NCBI GenBank assembly: GCA_017428725.1
Contig: JAFRQH010000010.1
Span: 62,001 to 126,000, forward strand
DNA from: Bacteroidales bacterium
GTDB taxonomy: Bacteria > Bacteroidota > Bacteroidia > Bacteroidales > UBA932
Length of the DNA stretch: 64,000 nt
Direction: 5' to 3'
This document shows positions 9,035-16,405 of the stretch, in pieces. A program made the translations under genes and the position numbers. The notes under the pieces were generated by a model, which ran no database searches, had not been told where the DNA came from, and saw only the letters and a list, made by a program, of their open reading frames with translations. How positions within the stretch are numbered: position 1 is the first letter of the stretch; the number at the start of each line of letters is the position of its first letter.

Positions 9035-10968
9035 TACGCCTCGCCCTCCTCGGCCTTCCGGATCTGCGCCTCCAACTCCTTCAGCTCGGCCTTGGCTTGC
9101 TCAATCCTCTCCTCCATCTGGCGGATCAGCGGCTCGCTGTTCTTGGATGCGGAGAAGAACCCGATATTGTTCTCGTAGGTGGTGATGTTCTGCTGCAGTT
9201 TGTTGTACTTCTCGATCAGCAGGTCCTTGGGGCTGCGCGGGGCGCGGCCGCCGCGCGGCTGGGCGCCGCGGGCTGCAGAGTAGGACGAGAACTTCTGCTG
9301 CATCGCGTCGCGGTAGGCCTTGGCGACGTTGTCCTTCTCCTTGAAGGGAACGTGGCCGATGGCGCTCCAGCGCTCGGCGAAGGCGCGCATCGCCTCTTCG
9401 TTGGCGGCATCGTCGGCCGGCTCGTAGGCCAGGATGTCCTCGATGACCTTGCGCTTGGCCTTGAGGTTGCCGTAGAAGTCGTTCTCGCCGCCGGCGTTGG
9501 CGTCGCGCGCGGCGAAGAACTCGTCGCAGGCGCCGCGGAACTTCTTCCAGAGCGCTTCGGACTTCTTGCGGGGCACGGCGCCGATCTCCTTCCACTGCTT
9601 CTGCAGGGAGATGAACTGGTCCGTGGCCTTCTTCCAGTCGGTGCTGGACTTGAGGGCCTCGGCCTGCTCGATGAGGGAGAGTTTCTTCTCCAGGTTGACG
9701 TTCATGTTGTCCTTGATCCCGGAGTAGAACTCACGCTTGCGGGAATAGAAGGCGTCGCAGGCGGCGCGGAAGCGGTCGTAAATTTTCTGATTGTCCTTCT
9801 TGGTGGCATAGCCGATCCGGCGCCAGGCGGCCTGGATCTCCTCAATCTCCTTGGAGGCGGCGTTCCACTCGCCCGAAGAGGTGATCTCACGGGCTGCGAT
9901 GGCCTCGGTGCGCTCGCACAGCTCGGTCTTCTTGGCTAGGTTGTCGGCCTGCTGCTCCTTGAGTCCTTCGAAATGGGCCTGGTAGCGCTTGTTGATCACG
10001 GCCGTCGCGGCCTTGAAGCGGTTCCAGATGTCCTCGCGCTTCTCCTTGGCCACGGGGCCGTACTCCTTCCACTGCTCGTGGAGTTTCTGGAGCTCGTGGA
10101 AGGCGCTCACGACATTCTCGTTCTCGGCGAGCTTCTCGGCGGCCTCGCAGAAGGCCTCCTTGGCCTCGAGGTTCTTGCGGAAGTCCAGGTCACGCAGGTC
10201 GCGGTTGATCTTGACCATGTCGTAGAACTTCTCGACATAGAACTGGTAGGTATCGTTGATGTCCCGGAAGGCCGTGGCGGGCACGGGGCCTGCCTCACGC
10301 CAGCGGTTCTGCAATTCGCGGAACGCCGGGAACTGGGCGCTGACATCCTCCTGGCCCTCTACGATGGCCTTGAGATCTGCGATGATGGCCTGCTTCTTGG
10401 CCAGATTCTCCTCCCGCTGGGCATCCTGCTGCTTGTTGAATTCGGCGCGCTCCTTCTTGTAGTCGGCATACAGCGCCTTGAAATTCTGCTCCACGGCATC
10501 GAAAGGATTGTTCTGGCTGGACGCACCGTCCTCGGACACGCCGCTCTCGCCCTTGAGCTTGCCGAGCAGCTTGTAGAAAGCCGACTTGATGGCTTCGGCC
10601 TCCTTGGAGCGGGACATCCGCTCCGCACTGTCCTTGAGTTGTACGAACAAATCGGAAAGTTCCGCGAGGGTCTTGTCCGCAAAACTGTCAGCCTTCTCCG
10701 CTGCCGGCTCCGCAGGGGCCTCTGCCGCAGGTTCCTCCTCGGCGGGGGCTTCGGGGGCTGCTTCTGCTGCGGGAGCTTCGGGGGCCTCTGCCACAGGGGC
10801 CTCGGGGGTCTCTGCGGCAGGAGTCTCCTCCTGCACGGGTGCGGTTTCTTCTACGGTTGCTGCCACGTTCTCGGCGACTTCCACGGCCTCTTCGGATACG
10901 GTGTCCACCTGGCCTTCTACATCTGAAAGGACCTGCCGGATCTCTTCAGGATTGATGTTTTCGCTCAT
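9034..10968 (-). CDS. DUF349 repeat protein with acidic Ala/Pro/Glu-rich N-terminus
   Basis: The 644-residue cytosolic protein has a low-complexity acidic region (about residues 25-95, repeated PEAP/AAEA units), then five DUF349-type helical repeats. Each repeat carries a W-[RK]-x-[IAY]-G-x-[VA] core (WREAGPVP, WKEYGPVA, WRRIGYAT, WKEIGAVP, WSAIGHVP), spanning about residues 205-565. A coiled coil ends the protein. DUF349 proteins are helical and of unclear function; the best-known members resemble ProQ-regulated or nucleic-acid-associated factors only loosely. It is the first gene of the operon containing yidC, so a role connected with membrane biogenesis is possible but unproven. Confidence 0.85.
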   Translation of the reverse strand: MSENINPEEIRQVLSDVEGQVDTVSEEAVEVAENVAATVEETAPVQEETPAAETPEAPVAEAPEAPAAEAAPEAPAEEEPAAEAPAEPAAEKADSFADKTLAELSDLFVQLKDSAERMSRSKEAEAIKSAFYKLLGKLKGESGVSEDGASSQNNPFDAVEQNFKALYADYKKERAEFNKQQDAQREENLAKKQAIIADLKAIVEGQEDVSAQFPAFRELQNRWREAGPVPATAFRDINDTYQFYVEKFYDMVKINRDLRDLDFRKNLEAKEAFCEAAEKLAENENVVSAFHELQKLHEQWKEYGPVAKEKREDIWNRFKAATAVINKRYQAHFEGLKEQQADNLAKKTELCERTEAIAAREITSSGEWNAASKEIEEIQAAWRRIGYATKKDNQKIYDRFRAACDAFYSRKREFYSGIKDNMNVNLEKKLSLIEQAEALKSSTDWKKATDQFISLQKQWKEIGAVPRKKSEALWKKFRGACDEFFAARDANAGGENDFYGNLKAKRKVIEDILAYEPADDAANEEAMRAFAERWSAIGHVPFKEKDNVAKAYRDAMQQKFSSYSAARGAQPRGGRAPRSPKDLLIEKYNKLQQNITTYENNIGFFSASKNSEPLIRQMEERIEQAKAELKELEAQIRKAEEGEA

Positions 10969-10999
10969 AATATCAGAGTTATAGATTTGTTATAACCCA

Positions 11000-11007
11000 C
11001 AAATATA
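11000..11007 (-). promoter_or_regulatory. -7 element (TATATTTG) for the DUF349-yidC-yggS operon
   Basis: An exact TAnnTTTG match lies on the minus strand, 31 nt before the DUF349 start. It sits 20 bp from the oppositely oriented trmD element, so this AT-rich gap is a compact divergent promoter. Confidence 0.6.
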
Positions 11008-11027
11008 CTAAAATTAAATAAAAAGGG

Positions 11028-11035
11028 TAATTTTG
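11028..11035 (+). promoter_or_regulatory. -7 element (TAATTTTG) of trmD
   Basis: A TAnnTTTG match lies 19 nt before the trmD ATG, giving a predicted leader of only about 12-15 nt. Confidence 0.55.
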
Positions 11036-11054
11036 CAGGACAAAACTTACCTGT

Positions 11055-11732
11055 ATGAGAATCGATATCCTGACCGTCGTTCCCGAACTGCTGGAGAGCC
11101 CGCTCGCGCACTCGATCGTGGGGCGCGCCATCAAGAAAGGCCTGGTGGACATCCGGGTCCACAACCTCCGCAAATACGGGATCGGCCCCCGCAAGAACGT
11201 GGACGACTACAGCTACGGCGGCGACGCCGGGATGGTGATGCGCATCGAGCCCGTCTACCAGATGATCCAGGAGCTCAAGGCCGAGCGGCAGTACGACGAG
11301 GTCATCTATCTCTCCCCCGACGGTGAACGGCTGGACCAGTCCATCTCCAACGAACTCTCGCTGAAGGAGAACCTCATCCTGCTCTGCGGCCACTACAAAG
11401 GCATCGACCACCGCATCCGCGAACACCTCGTCACGCGCGAGATTTCCGTGGGTGACTACGTGGTGAGCGGCGGCGAGATCCCGGCGGCCCTGCTGGCGGA
11501 TTCGATCGTCCGGCTCATCCCGGGCGCCCTGACCGACGAGACCTCCGCCCTGTCGGACAGTTTCCAGGACGGACTCCTCTCCCCGCCCGTCTACACCCGC
11601 CCGGCGGAGTTCAATGGCTGGAAGGTTCCGGAGGTGCTGCTCAGCGGAAATCCCAAGCTCATCCAGGCCTGGCAGGACGAGCAGGCGCTGGAGCGCACGA
11701 AGGCCTTGAGACCTGAGTTAATTAATAAATAA
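11055..11732 (+). CDS. trmD: tRNA (guanine-N1)-methyltransferase TrmD
   Basis: This 225-residue SPOUT methyltransferase makes m1G37 next to the anticodon, preventing +1 frameshifting. The N-terminal [13 protein letters not shown], the SAM-binding trefoil-knot segment [16 protein letters not shown] and [12 protein letters not shown] are intact. It is a stand-alone gene here, not in the usual rpsP-rimM-trmD-rplS cluster. The downstream 70 bp is extremely AT-rich. Confidence 0.97.
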   Translation: MRIDILTVVPELLESPLAHSIVGRAIKKGLVDIRVHNLRKYGIGPRKNVDDYSYGGDAGMVMRIEPVYQMIQELKAERQYDEVIYLSPDGERLDQSISNELSLKENLILLCGHYKGIDHRIREHLVTREISVGDYVVSGGEIPAALLADSIVRLIPGALTDETSALSDSFQDGLLSPPVYTRPAEFNGWKVPEVLLSGNPKLIQAWQDEQALERTKALRPELINK

Positions 11733-11799
11733 TTTTAAAAATTCGTAAAAATTTTTTGAGATTTTTTTCAAAAAATATTGCCGAATTAAAAAATGTGCG

Positions 11800-11807
11800 T
11801 ATCTTTG
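11800..11807 (+). promoter_or_regulatory. Promoter (TATCTTTG) of a small stand-alone transcript
   Basis: There is an exact TAnnTTTG match with an upstream TTG (11778-11780) about 19 bp away, the expected -33 spacing. No annotated gene follows on this strand until 12826, and that gene has its own -7 box, so this promoter serves the short unit ending at 11932. Confidence 0.65.
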
Positions 11808-11816
11808 TAGTCGGAA

Positions 11817-11867
11817 ATGAAACAACTCTACTCCGGTTCTGTGCCGGAGACTTCTAACCAACAATAA
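11817..11867 (+). CDS. Possible 16-residue peptide
   Basis: An ATG 9 nt after the -7 box opens a 16-codon frame, MKQLYSGSVPETSNQQ, ending TAA. Codons are ordinary and the stop is followed by noncoding AT-rich sequence and the terminator. The GC hairpin of the transcript lies within the codons, so structure and coding overlap. Only conservation or ribosome profiling can show whether it is translated. Confidence 0.35.
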   Translation: MKQLYSGSVPETSNQQ

Positions 11868-11905
11868 TTAACCTTCTATAAGGTAATACACTACTAACTA
11901 ACCGT

Positions 11906-11932
11906 AAAAACTCGCTGTGACAGCGAGTTTTT
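11906..11932. terminator. Bidirectional rho-independent terminator
   Basis: A 7-bp GC stem (CTCGCTG/CAGCGAG, loop TGA) is flanked by five A and five T residues, so either strand gives a stem followed by a U run. It ends the small transcript on the plus strand and can end the convergent glutaminyl cyclase gene on the minus strand. Confidence 0.85.
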
Positions 11933-11962
11933 GTCGTTTATATCCTATTGATAAAGAGTCTG

Positions 11963-12727
11963 TTACCGGGAAGGAACGAGCCGAACTTCGTACAGCCGCG
12001 GCCAGTATTTGCCGGTCAGGTAGATCCTGCCGGAGGCAGGGTCGCGGGCGATGCCGTTGAGCACGTCGGTCTCCGGGGAGCGGAGTTTGCGCGGCAGCAG
12101 GCCGGTGCAGTCGATGCTCGCCTCCACCTTGCCGTCCTCAGGATTGATGATGACGATCATATCGGTGGTGTAGACGTTGGCCCAGACCTTGCCGTCGATG
12201 TACTCCAGTTCGTTGAGATACCGCACGGGGCGGCCGTCCATCGTCACGTTCACGGCGCGCTCCTGCTTGAACTCCGGCGTCAGGAAATACAGCCGCGAGG
12301 AGCCGTCCGAGGCAATCAGCGACGTGCCGTCCGTGGTCAGGCCCCAGCCCTCGCGCGGGTAGGAATAGGTCTGCTTGTACTGCAACGTGGCGGCATCGTA
12401 GACAAAGGCGACCTTGTTGAGCCAGGTCAGGATGTAGAGGTTGCCGCCCAGCATCACGGAGCCTTCGGCGAAATACTTCTGCTGGAAATCCATCCTGCTG
12501 AGCACCTTGCCCGTCTCCAGCTCCACCTCGCGGAAGGAGGATTCTCCGAACTGGCCCGTGCTCTCGTAGAACCGCCCTCCGTCGAAGAAGAGCCCCTGGG
12601 TATAAGCCCCTGTGTCGTGCGTATACTCCTTCACGACCTCCACTTTGTATTGCTTGACGCGCGCAGAGCAGCCCAGGCACAACAGTGCCAGTGCCAGCGT
12701 CAGTCCGATCCGTACAATCCTTTTCAT
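11963..12727 (-). CDS. Glutaminyl-peptide cyclotransferase (plant/bacterial type), lipoprotein
   Basis: The 254-residue protein begins with a lipoprotein signal (ALLCLGC, then SARV). The mature part is a beta-propeller of the glutamine cyclotransferase family, with YTQGLFFDGGRFYESTGQFGES, WGLTTDGTSLIASDGSSRLYFLTPE and LNELEYIDGKVWANVYTTDMI. It converts N-terminal Gln to pyroglutamate in the periplasm or at the surface. The frame is open 52 codons upstream, but that part crosses the promoter box. The ATG at 12727 gives a proper signal peptide. Confidence 0.92.
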   Translation of the reverse strand: MKRIVRIGLTLALALLCLGCSARVKQYKVEVVKEYTHDTGAYTQGLFFDGGRFYESTGQFGESSFREVELETGKVLSRMDFQQKYFAEGSVMLGGNLYILTWLNKVAFVYDAATLQYKQTYSYPREGWGLTTDGTSLIASDGSSRLYFLTPEFKQERAVNVTMDGRPVRYLNELEYIDGKVWANVYTTDMIVIINPEDGKVEASIDCTGLLPRKLRSPETDVLNGIARDPASGRIYLTGKYWPRLYEVRLVPSR

Positions 12728-12732
12728 AGCCG

Positions 12733-12740
12733 CAAAGTTA
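12733..12740 (-). promoter_or_regulatory. -7 element (TAACTTTG) 5 nt before the glutaminyl cyclase ATG
   Basis: An exact TAnnTTTG match lies on the minus strand. The very short spacer to the start codon predicts a leaderless or nearly leaderless mRNA. Confidence 0.5.
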
Positions 12741-12781
12741 GCATTTTTCTCCAAGCCCGTGAAAAATATGTACTTTTCCCT

Positions 12782-12789
12782 TATCTTTG
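12782..12789 (+). promoter_or_regulatory. -7 element (TATCTTTG) of the GH106 gene
   Basis: An exact match lies 36 nt before the chosen ATG. An apparent TTG start at 12787 overlaps this box and is rejected. Confidence 0.6.
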
Positions 12790-12825
12790 TATAACTCCCT
12801 AGGACTGCAACAAACCAATTACGAT

Positions 12826-15726
12826 ATGACAAACATCTTCTCCCGCACCCTGCGCACCGCCCTGCTGGCCTGCGCCGCAGCACTGGCCCTGGCCTCCTGC
12901 GATCCCGGTGCGAAACCGGCCCCCGCCAAGGCGGAGACCGGCCGGCTCGGCTGGCCCGAGATCACCCGTGAAACGAAACCCTGGACCCGCTGGTGGTGGC
13001 CCGCCAGCGCCGTGGGCAAGTCCGACATCGACACGATGCTGGACCAGTATGCCGCCGCCGGACTGGGCGGCATGGAAGTGACGACCATCTACGGAGCCAA
13101 GGGCTACGAAGACCGTTACCTGGAGTATCTCTCCCCGGCCTGGATGGACCTCTTCACCTATACGCTCGAAGAGGCGGACCGGCACGACCTGGGCATCGAC
13201 CTGGCCAACGCTTCCGGCTGGCCCTTCGGCGGCAACTGGGTCACCCCGGACTACGCCTGCCGCTATCTCGCCACCAAGACCTTCCGGCTCAAGGGCGGCG
13301 AGCGGCTGCAGGACAAGATCCAGTACACCGAGCGTCCGATGGTCCGCACCATCGGCATCCGGGACGACATCTCCCGGATGGAGTATCCCATCGCGAAAAA
13401 TGACAGCCTGCAGCAGCACGCCTACGAGCAGGTGCGCTACCCGCTGGACCTGCCGGTCATCGCCGTCACGGCCCACGGTCCCGACGGCGCCTACGAGGAC
13501 CTGACCGCCAGGGTCCAGTCCGACGGCACGCTCGACTGGACGGCGCCGGAGGGAGACTGGACGCTCTGCGCCCTGTTCCTGGGCTGGCACGGCAAGCTCG
13601 TGGAGCGGGCCGGGCCGGGCGGCGAGGGCGACGTGATCGACCATTTCTCCGCCGAGGCCATCGACCGCTACCTCAAGAAGTTCGACGAGGCCTTCGAGGG
13701 CTACGACGTCAGCCGGATCCGCTACTACTTCAACGATTCCTACGAGGTGGACGATGCCACGGGCAACTCTGACTGGACGCCGGACTTCTTCGAGCAATTC
13801 CAGGCCCGCCGGGGCTACGACCTCCGTCCGCACGTGGCCGAGCTGCTCGGCCTCGCCGGCGACAAGGAGGTCCAGGACCGCGTGGTCTTCGACTACCGCG
13901 AGACCATCGGCGAGTTGCTGCGCGAGACCTACTCCGCCCGTTGGCAGGCCTGGGCCGCCGCCCAGGGCAAGGGCATCCGCAACCAGGCCCACGGCTCCCC
14001 GGCCAACATCATGGACCTGTATGGCGTGAGCGACGTGCCCGAGACGGAAGGCCGCAGCATCATCGGGATGAAGACCGCCTCTTCGGCGGCACACGTGACC
14101 GACAAGCCGCTCACCTCGGCCGAGGCCTGCACCTGGCTGAACGAGCATTTCCTGTCGACCCTCGGAGATGTCAAGACCTCCGTGGACACCTACTTCCTGT
14201 CAGGCGTCAACCACATCTTCTACCACGGCACCTGCCTCTCGCCCGACGATGCTCCCTGGCCGGGCTGGATGTTCTACGCCGCCGTGCATTTCCAGCCGGT
14301 CAACCCGTTCTGGAAGGATTTCGGCGCCTTCAACGCCTACGTAGCCCGCTGCCAGAGTTTCCTCCAGGCTGGGCACCCGGACAGCGACATCCTGCTCTTC
14401 TTCGACGCCACCGACCTGCTGTCCGAGCGCGGCCGCGAGCAGCTGCTCTTCCATATGGGCCAGAACACCCCGGCACAGACCGCCCTCGGCAAGTCCGCCG
14501 AAGTCCTTTACAACCGGGGCTACACCTGGGACTACATCACGGACAAGATGGTCCGGGAGAACATCCGCGCCGACCGCGGCGGGATCGTGACCCTGGGCGG
14601 CAGCCGCTACCAGACGCTCGTCGTCCCCGAGTGTGACAAGATGTACCTGGAGACCTTCGAGAAGCTCCTGGCGCTGGCGCGCAAGGGCGCCACCATCCTG
14701 GTGCAGGGCGACCTCCCGAAGGATGTCCCCGGACTGTCCAACCTGGCGAAGAACCGTGCCCGGCTGGCCAAGCTCAAGGCTGGCCTGCGCTTCAACGCAC
14801 AGGACGGAATCCGCGTTGCGCGCGTGGGCAAGGGCCGCATCTGCGTCTCCCCCGACCTTGACGCAATGCTCTCCCTCGCCGGCGTGAGCCGGGAGCGGAT
14901 GTACGACTATGGCCTGCAATGCATCAGCCGCGTCAAGGATGACGGCGGGCGCTATTACTTCCTCAAGAATCCCACCGCGGAACTCATCGCGGGCTGGGTC
15001 CCCGTGGACGCCGTCTGCGGCTCCATCGGGATCTACGACCCCATCGACGGGCGTTTCGGTTTCGGCAAGGTCCGCACGGACGCCGACGGCAAGGCCGAAG
15101 TGTGGCTGCAGCTCCTGCCCGACCAGGCCCTGCTGCTCGAGACCTTCGCCGGCACGTACGAGGGCGACGCCTTCGCTTTCTACCAGGTCGACGGCGGCCG
15201 CCGCATCCTCACCGGCGACTGGACCGTCACTTTCACGGACGGCGGTCCCACCCTCCCCGCTTCGCGCACCGTCAGCCGGCTCGGCTCCTGGACGCTCTTC
15301 GGCAAGGCCTACGAGGCCTTCTCCGGCACGGCCGAGTACAAGTACCGGCTCGCTCCCGTCCAGGGCGCGGCCGACGCCTGGGAACTCGACCTCGGAGAGG
15401 TACGCGAGAGTGCCAGCGTCTGGCTGGACGGCAAGTGCCTCGGCACCGTGTTCGGGAAGCCCTATGCCGTCCGTCTGACCCACGAACAGGCCCGTCGCGG
15501 CGGCGAACTGGTCGTCAAGGTGTCCAACCTGATGGCCAACCGCATCATCGACATGGACCGCAAGGACCAGGAATGGAAGGTCCTCTACAATGCCAACATC
15601 TCACCGCGCCTGCCCATCAGCCGCGGTCCGGGCGGCCAGTTCAGCGCCGCAGGCTGGGACATCCGCGAGTCCGGCCTGCTCGGTCCCGTGACGCTCGCCC
15701 CGCTGAAGGCAGCACAAACTGAATAA
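12826..15726 (+). CDS. GH106-type alpha-L-rhamnosidase, lipoprotein
   Basis: The 966-residue protein has a lipobox (ALALASC, then DPG), followed by the typical GH106 opening WTRWWWPASAVGKSDIDTMLDQYAAAGLGGMEV (residues about 45-77) in a TIM-barrel region. Later landmarks are IDLANASGWPFGGNWV and a likely catalytic acidic segment YYFNDSYEVDD (about 303-313). A C-terminal jelly-roll/galactose-binding-like part ends the protein (about 850-960). GH106 enzymes remove L-rhamnose from rhamnogalacturonan side structures. It has its own promoter and no neighbours in an operon. The rhaBAT genes at 55-59 kb could use its product. Substrate linkage is not determinable. Confidence 0.85.
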   Translation: MTNIFSRTLRTALLACAAALALASCDPGAKPAPAKAETGRLGWPEITRETKPWTRWWWPASAVGKSDIDTMLDQYAAAGLGGMEVTTIYGAKGYEDRYLEYLSPAWMDLFTYTLEEADRHDLGIDLANASGWPFGGNWVTPDYACRYLATKTFRLKGGERLQDKIQYTERPMVRTIGIRDDISRMEYPIAKNDSLQQHAYEQVRYPLDLPVIAVTAHGPDGAYEDLTARVQSDGTLDWTAPEGDWTLCALFLGWHGKLVERAGPGGEGDVIDHFSAEAIDRYLKKFDEAFEGYDVSRIRYYFNDSYEVDDATGNSDWTPDFFEQFQARRGYDLRPHVAELLGLAGDKEVQDRVVFDYRETIGELLRETYSARWQAWAAAQGKGIRNQAHGSPANIMDLYGVSDVPETEGRSIIGMKTASSAAHVTDKPLTSAEACTWLNEHFLSTLGDVKTSVDTYFLSGVNHIFYHGTCLSPDDAPWPGWMFYAAVHFQPVNPFWKDFGAFNAYVARCQSFLQAGHPDSDILLFFDATDLLSERGREQLLFHMGQNTPAQTALGKSAEVLYNRGYTWDYITDKMVRENIRADRGGIVTLGGSRYQTLVVPECDKMYLETFEKLLALARKGATILVQGDLPKDVPGLSNLAKNRARLAKLKAGLRFNAQDGIRVARVGKGRICVSPDLDAMLSLAGVSRERMYDYGLQCISRVKDDGGRYYFLKNPTAELIAGWVPVDAVCGSIGIYDPIDGRFGFGKVRTDADGKAEVWLQLLPDQALLLETFAGTYEGDAFAFYQVDGGRRILTGDWTVTFTDGGPTLPASRTVSRLGSWTLFGKAYEAFSGTAEYKYRLAPVQGAADAWELDLGEVRESASVWLDGKCLGTVFGKPYAVRLTHEQARRGGELVVKVSNLMANRIIDMDRKDQEWKVLYNANISPRLPISRGPGGQFSAAGWDIRESGLLGPVTLAPLKAAQTE

Positions 15727-15782
15727 GGAAATCTACAATGCTGCTCGCAGGCAGGGATCCTTTTCGTCGCACGCGCCACCAC

Positions 15783-15969
15783 GCATCGCGGACTACGTCA
15801 CGCGATGCTGACTGCGGCCCTGCCTGTCTCGCTATAGCATTCCGGTCGGGCGAAGGTAGATTCGGAGCGGAGCGACGGGGGGAGTCTGAGGGGAACGCCC
15901 CTCAGACATAGTGAAACGACGGGTGCAGATGTTCTCGACATCTGCACCCTGCCTGTCTCGCTGTAGCAT
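15783..15969. repeat. Intergenic repeat cluster: three inverted repeats and a 23-bp direct repeat
   Basis: The 364 bp between the GH106 stop and rnpB hold no convincing ORF. Inverted repeats are: an 8-bp stem at 15783-15790/15801-15808; a 10-bp stem at 15885-15894/15899-15908 (GTCTGAGGGG arms, 4-nt loop); and a 12-bp stem at 15921-15932/15938-15949 (GGGTGCAGATGT arms, 5-nt loop). A 23-bp direct repeat (CCCTGCCTGTCTCGCT[A/G]TAGCAT) occurs at 15818-15840 and 15947-15969 with one mismatch. Two degenerate copies of a GAGCG[A/G]AGCGAC-G-rich motif lie at about 15867 and 16021. This looks like a structured repetitive element rather than a simple terminator. Confidence 0.65.
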
Positions 15970-16050
15970 CGTAGATTTTCAATAATTGCAAAAAGGCCTT
16001 ATCGTTACCGCATAGTTTTTGAGCGAAGCGACTGGGGGTTTGTAAGCGAA

Positions 16051-16101
16051 GCTCCACCTTTTTCTGCAAAAAATGCTTATTTTTGCAGAAAAAGGTGGAG
16101 C
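16051..16101. repeat. Perfect 22-bp inverted repeat spanning the rnpB promoter and 5' end
   Basis: The arm at 16051-16072 is the exact reverse complement of 16080-16101, with a 7-nt spacer. The right arm contains most of the rnpB -7 box and the first nucleotides of the RNA (the 5' strand of helix P1). The left arm therefore resembles the rnpB 3' end (GCTCCACCTTTT, 16394-16405). Confidence 0.8.
16078..16085 (+). promoter_or_regulatory. -7 element (TATTTTTG) of rnpB
   Basis: A TAnnTTTG match ends a few nt before the predicted 5' end of RNase P RNA. It sits at the loop edge of the 22-bp inverted repeat. Confidence 0.6.
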
Positions 16102-16405
16102 GATCTGTCGCCCGAAAGGGAGGAAAGTCCGGACAGGACAGGGCATCCCGCTGCGGAAAGCGCAGGTAGGGGTAACCTTACGGCAGCCGTAACAGAAAAT
16201 GACCGCCAGGGAGACCTGGCAAGGGTGAAAACGCGGGGTAAGAGCCCACGACGCACGTCAGCGATGCCGTGCGGGTACGGCACCGGGACCTGCAAGACCA
16301 AATATACTGGCAGATGAGGACGGCCCGTCCGATGCCAGGGGGTAGGTTGCGAAGATAAATGACAGAAAACCCGTGAACAGAAACCGGCTTACGGCTCCAC
16401 CTTTT
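16090..16405 (+). ncRNA. rnpB: RNase P RNA component (class A)
   Basis: This is the catalytic RNA that removes tRNA 5' leaders. The conserved P4 5' strand GAGGAAAGUCCGGAC is at 16120-16134. Further universal segments are AACAGAAAAUGACCGCC, AAGGGUGAAAACGCGGGGUAAGAGCCCAC and, near the 3' end, ACAGAAACCGGCUUAC. Helix P1 pairs 16092-16101 (AAGGTGGAGC) with 16394-16403. A U-rich tract (CTTTTCTTTTTT) right after P1 should terminate it. The 3' end overlaps the convergent glsB-like gene by about 17 bp. Ends are accurate to a few nucleotides. Confidence 0.96.

Larger units (their letters stand above)
11812..11932 (+). ncRNA. Candidate small RNA of about 120 nt (unknown family)
   Basis: The unit is bounded by a promoter (11800-11807) and a strong terminator (11906-11932). 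Inside are a 6-bp GC hairpin (CTCCGG 11831-11836 with CCGGAG 11844-11849) and a small ACCTT-CTAT-AAGGT hairpin (11871-11884). It lies between trmD and a convergent lipoprotein gene, so it is not the leader of a longer gene. A 16-codon ORF covers its 5' half, so it may be a dual-function or coding RNA. The 5' end is inferred from the -7 box. Confidence 0.55.

Noticed and set aside
12787..12825. TTG start extending the GH106 protein by 13 residues
   Set aside because: The TTG lies within the -7 box TATCTTTG, and the ATG at 12826 gives a proper lipoprotein signal peptide.
15783..15969. CRISPR array
   Set aside because: Only two copies of a 23-bp repeat separated by over 100 bp, no regular spacers and no cas genes.
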